A model generated the notes under the pieces. That model had not been told where the DNA came from. It saw nothing but the letters and a program-made list of their open reading frames with translations, and did no database searches. Both the position numbers and the translations under genes were made by a program. 42,579 nucleotides of DNA from an uncultured Clostridia bacterium (GTDB taxonomy: Bacteria; Bacillota; Clostridia; Oscillospirales; Ruminococcaceae): the NCBI GenBank assembly GCA_945921515.1, contig CAMEKR010000004.1, positions 1-42,579 of the forward strand, given 5' to 3'. Positions 35,543 through 42,579 of this stretch are shown piece by piece. Position 1 is the first letter of the stretch. Each line of letters starts with the position of its first letter.

Positions 35543-37165
35543 TCACTCGCCGTTTTTCATCATAGAGCGTATGAGCTGTGCGACCACATCCGGATTTGTA
35601 TGGGAGAATTCCTTGATCTCTTTTTTGAGTACAGCGCTCTTTGAAGCGTCGTCATATTCGTCAAGATGCTGAATGTTGAATTCTTCCGCCGGCTGCGTCT
35701 GCGGCTCGAAGCTGAGTGCGGCGGATTCCTGTGCCGCCTGCGCAGCCGCCTGTGCCGCTGCCGCCTTTGCCTTTGCTCTTGCACGCTTTTTCTTCTTTGC
35801 GTTGCCGGTGAGTATCGCTACTATAAGCAGAGCCAGAACAACAAGTCCGAGCAGTATTATAATGTATACCGTCCAGTCTACATTTCCGCCTCTTATAATG
35901 TTGTTTCCGCTGCTTGACGAGTTGCCGCCGTTTATCACAAACGGATAGTTTGCAACGGTAACGTTTGCGATGTCTGTGCCTATTGCAAAGGCTATGACCT
36001 CACGCAGCTGCTCCTTGTCGGCTTCAAGCATATTTATCTGGTCTACCGTAATAGCCGCCGTAATTCTGTCTACCGAGTAACCGTTCTTTTCAAGCTGTCT
36101 TATCTCGGTATTTACAAGGCGGTTTACCGTTATGCTGTTCTGATAGTAATACTCGTTATCTCCGTCGCCCTCAATAGTGGGATAATTCGGAGAGATATCG
36201 CTGTTTGACGTCGTTCCGACAACGCCCGACAGCGAGCCGATGCCGCCCCAGCCCTCGTTCTTGGTGGAGCTTTGTATCATACCGCCCGATGTACCGTCTT
36301 CGGCTATCGACGGCGTGTATATGGTGTATTCGGATTTTGAATTATCGTAGTTCAGCTTTACATTGACATTTATTGTGTAGTCCTTGTACAGCTTTCTGAG
36401 CGTTTCGTCAAGCTGGCTCTTGAGCAGATTCTGCATCTGTTCCTGGAAGTTGAGCCGTGACTGATACAGCACATCTTCTTCTACGGTCGAGTTCTTGCCG
36501 TCGAGCAGTTTTCCGTCGGTATCTACTATTGATATGTATTCACGCTCAAGACCGGGAAGAGAGTTTAGAACAAGGGCATAAATACCTTCTACCTGCTCTG
36601 CGCTTAATGTCGCGCCGTTCCTCAGATCCAGCTTTACGCTGACTCTCGGTTCTTCATCGTTTGTCGAGATAACATAGTTGTTGTTCTCGGGCATGGTTAT
36701 GATGACATATGAATTCTTGACTGCACCTATCGTGTTGATCGCTTTCATAAGGTGCGTCTGGAGCTGCTGTATCTGCAGTACCTTCTTTTCGGTATCGGTA
36801 GACCATATGCCGATTCCGTTGTTCCATACATCAAAGTTGAATGTTGACTTGGGATATCCCTGTATACTAAGCTGCATCCTTATGTTGTCGGACTGGTCGC
36901 TCGGTACAGAGATACTTCCGTCTGTGCCAATCTTTACATCGGTCACTCCAAGATCGTTTATGGCAGAGGCTATCTGTGAGCATTCTTCACTGTCAAGCCC
37001 TGTATATATCGCCGTGTAGCTCTTCTGATTCAGAATAATCGTAAGCACTATCGCTCCGACCGCTACTACGGCTATGGCAGTTATTATGAATATCCGCAGA
37101 TTCTTGGCAAGCGAGCCCCATTTACTTTTGAACCCGCTCCAGAATGCGGAAAGCTTGTCCTTCAT
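35543..37165 (-). CDS. fliF: Flagellar MS-ring protein FliF
   Basis: 540 aa, N- and C-terminal TM, YTAIYTGLDSEECSQIASAINDLGV, A/K-rich cytoplasmic tail. Confidence 0.95.
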   Translation of the reverse strand: MKDKLSAFWSGFKSKWGSLAKNLRIFIITAIAVVAVGAIVLTIILNQKSYTAIYTGLDSEECSQIASAINDLGVTDVKIGTDGSISVPSDQSDNIRMQLSIQGYPKSTFNFDVWNNGIGIWSTDTEKKVLQIQQLQTHLMKAINTIGAVKNSYVIITMPENNNYVISTNDEEPRVSVKLDLRNGATLSAEQVEGIYALVLNSLPGLEREYISIVDTDGKLLDGKNSTVEEDVLYQSRLNFQEQMQNLLKSQLDETLRKLYKDYTINVNVKLNYDNSKSEYTIYTPSIAEDGTSGGMIQSSTKNEGWGGIGSLSGVVGTTSNSDISPNYPTIEGDGDNEYYYQNSITVNRLVNTEIRQLEKNGYSVDRITAAITVDQINMLEADKEQLREVIAFAIGTDIANVTVANYPFVINGGNSSSSGNNIIRGGNVDWTVYIIILLGLVVLALLIVAILTGNAKKKKRARAKAKAAAAQAAAQAAQESAALSFEPQTQPAEEFNIQHLDEYDDASKSAVLKKEIKEFSHTNPDVVAQLIRSMMKNGE

Positions 37166-37195
37166 CTATATATGTATCCTTCCGTGACTGCAAAA

Positions 37196-37501
37196 TTATA
37201 CGGTCATACGCATTATCTCGTTATATGCGTCAACAGCCTTGTTTTTTACTGTTACCAGCAAATCGACAGCCGTTGCCGCTTTTTCGAGGTTTACTTGTAT
37301 CTGCGCAAGGTCATCAACATCGCCCAGCATAAGATCTATAGCGTCCTGCTGTACCTGTGCGTCGGTTTCTTTTACATTGTTTACCAGCGACTCAAATATA
37401 TCGAGGAAGGAAGCCTCGCCCTCTGCCTTTTCTTCAGCCTGCTTTTTACTGCCTGCCGTTTCGAGAGGAGTTATGTTGCTTGTCAGCGGTACTATAAACA
37501 T
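37196..37501 (-). CDS. fliE: Flagellar hook-basal body complex protein FliE
   Basis: FLDIFESLVNNVKETDAQVQQDAIDLMLGDVDDLAQIQVNLEKAATAVDLLVTVKNKAVDAYNEIMRMTV. Confidence 0.94.
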   Translation of the reverse strand: MFIVPLTSNITPLETAGSKKQAEEKAEGEASFLDIFESLVNNVKETDAQVQQDAIDLMLGDVDDLAQIQVNLEKAATAVDLLVTVKNKAVDAYNEIMRMTV

Positions 37502-37526
37502 TTATATCCTTTCCTTTCGGTGCTTA

Positions 37527-38009
37527 TCAGCTGTTTCCTATACTGAGCGCCGTCTGCGCCATCGATTTTACCGCATTCAGTACGGCAAGATTTGCTTCAT
37601 ACGAGCGGGTAGCCGCAAGTGCGTCCATCTCTTCTTCTGCGACATCGACATTCGGCAGATAGTAATAACCGTTTTCGTCAGCGTCGGGGTGAGTGGGATC
37701 GTAGACGGGGGTAAGCGGCGTTTCGTCCTCTACTATCTTAGTAACAAGCACGCCCTTGTTTTTAGCGGCAGAAGCCGAGCCTGCGGGCACACCGCCTGCT
37801 ATCAGCTCTTTTCTTTTTGCTATCGTTTCCTCAAGCACGGAATTGAATCCTTTGTTTTCTCCGAAAACGACTACCTGCCGTCTGTACGGCGTGCCGTCCT
37901 CGGTTCTGGTGGTTTTTGCATTCGCAACATTCTGTGCAATCACATCAAGGCGCAGTCTTTCTGCAGACATACCCGATGCAGCTATATTAAGCGAGCTTAA
38001 AAAAGCCAT
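37527..38009 (-). CDS. flgC: Flagellar basal-body rod protein FlgC
   Basis: FLSSLNIAASGMSAERLRLDVIAQNVANAKTTRTEDGTPYRRQ; MDALAATRSYEANLAVLNAVKSMAQTALSIG. Confidence 0.95.
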   Translation of the reverse strand: MAFLSSLNIAASGMSAERLRLDVIAQNVANAKTTRTEDGTPYRRQVVVFGENKGFNSVLEETIAKRKELIAGGVPAGSASAAKNKGVLVTKIVEDETPLTPVYDPTHPDADENGYYYLPNVDVAEEEMDALAATRSYEANLAVLNAVKSMAQTALSIGNS

Positions 38010-38078
38010 GCAAAAAACTCCTTTCTTTAACGATTAAGTGCGTAGAAATCCGTTTCCCTGTCCATATCCGTATGTGAG

Positions 38079-38094
38079 TAAGCCATAAGGCTTA
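38079..38094 (-). other. Short hairpin between flgB and flgC
   Basis: TAAGCC-ATAA-GGCTTA, overlapping one copy of a 12-bp GGCTTAAATCAA direct repeat (38089-38100 and 38518-38529). Confidence 0.5.
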
Positions 38095-38096
38095 AA

Positions 38097-38483
38097 TCAA
38101 GTTGTTTTCATTGCCGAGCGAAGTCTTGTGAATTCGCCGTTCATCTGATTCTTCAGTGCCTGATACTGAAGCTGAACTTTGGCAAGCTCGTTTGACTGAG
38201 AGTCAACATCGACATTGTTGCCGTCGGGCTGTGTGTTGGTATCGTCATCAACATATACCTTTGTTACAAGCTCGACCTGCTTTGAGCCGCTTGCCGCTTT
38301 TCCGCCGATAACGCTCGAGTTTTCGAGCCTGTCTTTCAGTACGGCATAAAAATCAAGATATTTGCAGTTGTATCCCGGGGTGTTCTGGTTTGCTATGTTC
38401 TGGGATATTACCTGCTGTTTTTGCCACAGTACCGACAGTCCCTGTTCGGTAATGCGGAATGCGTTGGTGTTGAAAAGTGCCAT
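38097..38483 (-). CDS. flgB: Flagellar basal-body rod protein FlgB (start trimmed to the SD-supported ATG)
   Basis: LSVLWQKQQVISQNIANQNTPGYNCKYLDF; AAGGAGGGCACAATG. Confidence 0.94.
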   Translation of the reverse strand: MALFNTNAFRITEQGLSVLWQKQQVISQNIANQNTPGYNCKYLDFYAVLKDRLENSSVIGGKAASGSKQVELVTKVYVDDDTNTQPDGNNVDVDSQSNELAKVQLQYQALKNQMNGEFTRLRSAMKTT

Positions 38484-38537
38484 TGTGCCCTCCTTTTCAG
38501 AGTAACTTTCCATTTTTGGCTTAAATCAAATTCCCTT

Positions 38538-38571
38538 ATATTGTATAATTCGTGCAACGGCGTTACAATAT
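38538..38571 (-). promoter_or_regulatory. Second candidate flgB promoter bracketed by an 8-bp perfect inverted repeat
   Basis: TTGTAA-N17-TACAAT; arms ATATTGTA ... TACAATAT. Confidence 0.5.
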
Positions 38572-38664
38572 GTAGAAAGAAGATAAAAATATTGCTAAAT
38601 TAATTCGCGTTTTGGTACTATTTTAACAATCAAAAAGCCGCAGGCGCTAGTTGCTCAATAATAT

Positions 38665-38693
38665 ATTATACTACACTTTATGCGGTTTTGCAA
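38665..38693 (-). promoter_or_regulatory. Main candidate sigma-A promoter of the flagellar operon
   Basis: TTGCAA-N17-TATAAT, about 175 nt upstream of flgB. Confidence 0.75.
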
Positions 38694-38755
38694 GTTTTAG
38701 CGGCAAATTTTCTTGTTTTTGACTATTATTCGATATTATTCCGCAAAACTGGCTG

Positions 38756-39472
38756 TCACCACTTTCTGTCGAAAGTAGGAAGCTCGGTATATATTCTGCG
38801 CCTTATCGGTCTTTTTATAGTCCTCGGAGCGCTCGGCTTTACCGCTACGAGTTTCTTTTGCCGAGCTAAGCGAAGCTGTTTTTTCTGCGCTATCCTGCAG
38901 CATTTCAGAATGAACCCCTGCCTTGCAAAGCAGGTCGGCAGACGCACCGAGCTTACGGCGGAATATCCGTTTGAATTCAGCCACCAGTTGTCAAATTCGG
39001 GCTTGCCGTTTTTTATATGATATCCCAGCCATTCGCTGTCGCCTTCGTAGTATCTGATATCACCGTGAAAAGCGATTCTGCCGTTTTTCAGCTCGGCTTT
39101 CATATTTTCAAGCGGTATCACCCACAGTCTGCGCTGTGTTTTGCTGATATCGCTGTGAATCTTTCCCGAATATCTGCTGAGTATCAGAGAGTTGCTTTGT
39201 ATCTCGAAATAGGTGCTTCGTGTTATTCTTCTCGCCGCCGTTTCGGTTATTGCATAAGCGACAAAGCTTATGAGCATCCACAGCGCAATGCATCCGCCCG
39301 CTATGCACAGCCTAACGGCAACAAAGCCTGCCTGCGACCACAGACGGTCCTGAAGTATCAGCGACATAAAGCAAAGCAATACCGGTACGGCAAATACGGC
39401 ACCTAAAACAATGCTTGCTTTTTTGCAGGCTTCACGATGCTTTGAAGTATTTGCGTGAAAAAAATTCTGCAT
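38756..39472 (-). CDS. Membrane protein of unknown function, two N-terminal TM segments, basic C-terminal tail
   Basis: 238-aa ORF; GGAGG RBS 7 nt before ATG; own promoter candidate. Confidence 0.75.
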   Translation of the reverse strand: MQNFFHANTSKHREACKKASIVLGAVFAVPVLLCFMSLILQDRLWSQAGFVAVRLCIAGGCIALWMLISFVAYAITETAARRITRSTYFEIQSNSLILSRYSGKIHSDISKTQRRLWVIPLENMKAELKNGRIAFHGDIRYYEGDSEWLGYHIKNGKPEFDNWWLNSNGYSAVSSVRLPTCFARQGFILKCCRIAQKKQLRLARQKKLVAVKPSAPRTIKRPIRRRIYTELPTFDRKW

Positions 39473-39516
39473 TGCCGTGACCTCCGGGAGAATATGACAT
39501 ATTTCTGCTTATACTA

Positions 39517-39546
39517 ATTATATTATAGGCGCAATATAAAAGTCAA
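39517..39546 (-). promoter_or_regulatory. Candidate sigma-A promoter for the 38756-39472 gene
   Basis: TTGACT-N18-TATAAT. Confidence 0.65.
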
Positions 39547-39641
39547 CGAAGTTTTCTTAATTAAATTGTATAAAAACAACCGCCCCTTTTTAAACAATTC
39601 GCAGAATTTTTAAAAGTTCACGAAAAATCTCCCGATTTGTC

Positions 39642-39670
39642 TTGATTTATTGTTGAATTTATTGTATACT
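39642..39670 (+). promoter_or_regulatory. Candidate sigma-A promoter for the PilZ/GGDEF operon
   Basis: TTGATT-N17-TATACT. Confidence 0.75.
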
Positions 39671-39747
39671 TAATGATAACTGATAATATCGGCTTATCGG
39701 GCGTACTTTTCCGTCTGCTTTGCCGTCGGGAAAAGGAGGTTATGCCA

Positions 39748-40449
39748 TTGAGCTATAAAAAAGAAGATTTTGCTTCTTTTGAGATAACCTCGCTTGACGG
39801 ACAAAGGCTGTATTATACCGACAGCAATTTTGACTTTCCTCTTATGTACGACTCGGATGACAATGTGATAGACAATATGCTGATGATAAAAGGAAAGCGG
39901 CTCCCCGAGCTTACCTGCAGCGACTATGTCTATGTGATTGCGACTATGAGAGGCGGAGACAGATACAGGTACAAAACGTCGATCTCCGTTTCTACCGAAT
40001 TTCAGATCAACGTCATAATTCGTCCCGATAAAGCAGAACTGCTTGAAGAACGGAGACGGTATTTCAAGATAAAGACAAACGAGCGGGCATTTATCACGCT
40101 GAGGACGCAGGAGGGCGACGAAAAGCCGACTCCTCTCGATCCGCCGGCAGAGATATGTATCCGTGATATAAATGTCGGCGGAGTATTCTTCGTCTGTGCG
40201 GATAACAGACGGAGCTTTGCAAAGGGCGACAAGCTTATGATGGTCCTGAGCCTTTCGGGGACACGCATGGAGCTTGGCGCAGAAGTGCTCAGAGAGCAGA
40301 AAACAGCAGATAACGAGGAATCGCAGATCGGCTATGGATGCCGCTTTACAGGCGTTTCCCGTTCGCAGGAAGAAACAATTTCCAGATATATTTACAAGCT
40401 GCAATTTGAGATGTTGCAGAAGTCACGGGAAAAGCGTGATAATTTTTGA
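39748..40449 (+). CDS. PilZ-domain, YcgR-like protein (flagellar brake candidate); likely TTG start
   Basis: YcgR-like N-terminal half followed by PilZ-like ERRRYFKIKTNERAFITLR...DINVGGVFF; AGGAGG at 39734-39739 fits the TTG at 39748 better than the ATG at 39742. Confidence 0.78.
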   Translation: MSYKKEDFASFEITSLDGQRLYYTDSNFDFPLMYDSDDNVIDNMLMIKGKRLPELTCSDYVYVIATMRGGDRYRYKTSISVSTEFQINVIIRPDKAELLEERRRYFKIKTNERAFITLRTQEGDEKPTPLDPPAEICIRDINVGGVFFVCADNRRSFAKGDKLMMVLSLSGTRMELGAEVLREQKTADNEESQIGYGCRFTGVSRSQEETISRYIYKLQFEMLQKSREKRDNF

Positions 40450-40468
40450 GGGTTCCGGAGGATAACAG

Positions 40469-42544
40469 ATGCAATCATTAAAGATCAAAACGGTTTTACG
40501 CATACTGACTATGGCGTTTGCAATCGTACCGATGCTGATAGTCGGAATTGTCGGTTATTTTGCCACGACAGGCTTTGCGGTCGATTCTGTAGGTCAGCTT
40601 GCGAGAGCAGTAGGCACGGCACAGCAGGAAACGATCAACCAGTACCTTAACGGTTACATATCGGATGTGGTATATCTTTCGCTCGATCCTTCGGTGCTTA
40701 ACGGCAGAAATGTTGACACGGGCAAATTAGGCATATACGCCGACAGTGTGATCAAAAGAAAGCTGAGCTTTGAAGACTCGATACCGGTATATAACGATAA
40801 TATTGATGACAGCATACTGAACATAGTTATTACCGACACCAAGGGCGAGATACTGTATGAGTATGAAGAAGTCAGCGGTACGGGTATGAACTTTTTCGGC
40901 TTCAGCGAGCTTGAAAACATAACCGCCAACACCGTTGTCGTATCGAATATTTATTGCGGCGATACGGGAACGGGCGAGGACGGATATGACGGAAAGTATC
41001 CCGTGTTCTTTGTAGCAAAGGGTATTCCCGACTTAGCTTCCGACTCGGGTGAAGCTATCGGCGTTGTTATAGAAGTTATTGATACCGCACAGATAAGCGC
41101 AATACTTAAGAATACAAAGTACGGTTCTGATAACAGCGGTTATCTTGCCGTTACAGACGGCAAGGGTTGCGTTCTCAATTATGAGGGCGCAGACTATAAG
41201 AAGATATCTGAGATAACAGATCAGAGCATGAAGGACGAAGTGCTTCTTTCTACCAAGAAGTCAGCTCAGAAAGATCAGCACATTGAATATAATGTCGGCT
41301 CGAAGATAGGAAACTATGACTATTTCACCGGCTCTACATCTCAGAGCTGGAAGTGGGTATCCGTTTATCCCGCAAGTTTCGCAGGCTCGCAGATAATGAT
41401 ACCCGTTTTGATCGCTCTCGGCGTTATGCTGGCATGCGGCGCAGTATGCGTACTCTTAGGTATGCTTGTCACAAAGTCGATAATCGAACCTATGAACACA
41501 ATGGTATCGGTTGCCCGTGAAATACAGGACGGCGACCTTGAAAAGCGTCTTGAGCTTAAGACCAAGAACGAATTTAAGGAAATATCCGAGCTGTTCAACA
41601 ATATGCTTGACGATGTAAGTATGTCCGAAGAGCTTCACAGAACGATATCCGACATTTCGGACAATATGCTGTTCGAGTGGGATTTCCACAAAGAGATCAT
41701 GTATGTTTCCGACAACTTTAAGGAAAGGTTCGATATCGATCCTACTGAGGCACAGCTTGCCAACGGTAAGTTCCTTGATAAGCTGATGAGCGACGAATAC
41801 GCAGAGAGCTATAAGCGTGATATAAGCACCCTGCTCAAGAACAGAACAGGTCACAGCGGCGAATATCAGATGGTTACAAAGAACGGCACTATGGTATGGT
41901 TTGCAGTCCGTGCGCTCTGCGTTACCGACCGTCTTGGCGAACCGCTGAGAGTTGTAGGCGTCGTAACCGATATAGACAGCGAAAAGAAGCTCGAACTTCA
42001 GCTTTCGGAGAGAGCAAGTTACGACTTCCTGTCACAGCTTTATAACAGAAGCACATTTGAGCGTGAGCTCAAGAGCGAGATCGAAAGAAGCGCAAACGCA
42101 AATGTTGCCGTACTGTTTATAGATGTCGACGACTTCAAGTTCATCAACGACCGTTTTGGTCATTCTGTAGGCGACGAGGTTATCAAGTATGTTTCCGGCT
42201 GTATCAAGCAGCGTGTAAAGGGAAGCGGATTTGCAGGCCGTTTCGGCGGTGATGAGTTTGTTCTGTGCATAACCGATCCCGATCAGATAAAAGAGATAGA
42301 GAGCCTCTCGCTCGACCTTATCGATGAGCTTTACGAGGGCTATCACTCCGAGCTTGCAAATGTTTCTATCAATGTCAAGGCAAGTATCGGTATTGCGTTC
42401 TATCCCGAACACGGCGATGACAGTGCAAAGGTAGTAGCCGCCGCAGACGAGGCTATGTACTTTGTTAAGAAGAACGGCAAGGCGAACTATCACATTTATC
42501 AGCCCGAAGATTCACAGATAGAAGATCTTCAGCACACACTTTAA
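40469..42544 (+). CDS. Membrane diguanylate cyclase: Cache-like sensor, HAMP, PAS, GGDEF
   Basis: Two TM segments, SIIEPMNTMVSVAREIQDGDLEKRLELKTKNEF (HAMP), PAS, GRFGGDEFVLC; GGAGG RBS. Confidence 0.92.
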   Translation: MQSLKIKTVLRILTMAFAIVPMLIVGIVGYFATTGFAVDSVGQLARAVGTAQQETINQYLNGYISDVVYLSLDPSVLNGRNVDTGKLGIYADSVIKRKLSFEDSIPVYNDNIDDSILNIVITDTKGEILYEYEEVSGTGMNFFGFSELENITANTVVVSNIYCGDTGTGEDGYDGKYPVFFVAKGIPDLASDSGEAIGVVIEVIDTAQISAILKNTKYGSDNSGYLAVTDGKGCVLNYEGADYKKISEITDQSMKDEVLLSTKKSAQKDQHIEYNVGSKIGNYDYFTGSTSQSWKWVSVYPASFAGSQIMIPVLIALGVMLACGAVCVLLGMLVTKSIIEPMNTMVSVAREIQDGDLEKRLELKTKNEFKEISELFNNMLDDVSMSEELHRTISDISDNMLFEWDFHKEIMYVSDNFKERFDIDPTEAQLANGKFLDKLMSDEYAESYKRDISTLLKNRTGHSGEYQMVTKNGTMVWFAVRALCVTDRLGEPLRVVGVVTDIDSEKKLELQLSERASYDFLSQLYNRSTFERELKSEIERSANANVAVLFIDVDDFKFINDRFGHSVGDEVIKYVSGCIKQRVKGSGFAGRFGGDEFVLCITDPDQIKEIESLSLDLIDELYEGYHSELANVSINVKASIGIAFYPEHGDDSAKVVAAADEAMYFVKKNGKANYHIYQPEDSQIEDLQHTL

Positions 42545-42554
42545 AATCAATACA

Positions 42555-42578
42555 CATACCCGCTTAACAGCGGGTATG
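42555..42578 (+). terminator. Intrinsic terminator stem after the GGDEF gene (window ends before any T-tract)
   Basis: CATACCCGCT-TAAC-AGCGGGTATG perfect 10-bp stem. Confidence 0.8.
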
Positions 42579-42579
42579 C

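Noticed and set aside
38600-38660. Terminator or riboswitch in the flgB leader (gcgcctgcggcttttt)
   Set aside because: Only a 3-bp GC stem can form before the T-run; too weak to call.

Overview
The 42.6-kb window is dominated by one long minus-strand flagellar (fla/che-type) locus, about 8.8-38.7 kb. In transcription order it reads flgB-flgC-fliE-fliF-fliG-fliH-fliI-fliJ-fliK-flgD-(TIGR02530-like)-flgE-flbD-motA-motB-fliM-fliY-cheY-fliO-fliP-fliQ-fliR-flhB-flhA-fliA-flgF/G-flgF/G-cheC-cheD-fapA. It ends with a large exported tandem-repeat protein that has a C-terminal papain-like (Cys/His) domain. The gene style looks like a motile Clostridia/Ruminococcaceae-type Firmicute (inference). The left flank (+ strand) carries a small membrane protein, a DUF4097-like protein, a YjbQ-family protein, a GT2/YfhO pair, coaX, an ECF transporter S component and gltX. 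The right flank has an unknown membrane protein (-) and a two-gene c-di-GMP-type module (+): a PilZ-like protein with altered signature residues and a Cache-HAMP-PAS-GGDEF protein lacking the I-site. The most interesting signals not explained by the gene list are: (1) three candidate internal sigma-A promoters starting 3-5 nt after a stop codon, all with a 17-bp spacer and an ATGG extended -10; (2) a series of strong intercistronic hairpins without U-tracts at boundaries in the flagellar operon; (3) a structured leader before fliK; (4) absence of fliL, flhF and flhG from their usual positions; (5) the repeat/hydrolase protein as the last gene of the flagellar operon. No tRNA, rRNA, CRISPR or transposase was found. 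All family calls are from reading the translations; no searches were run.
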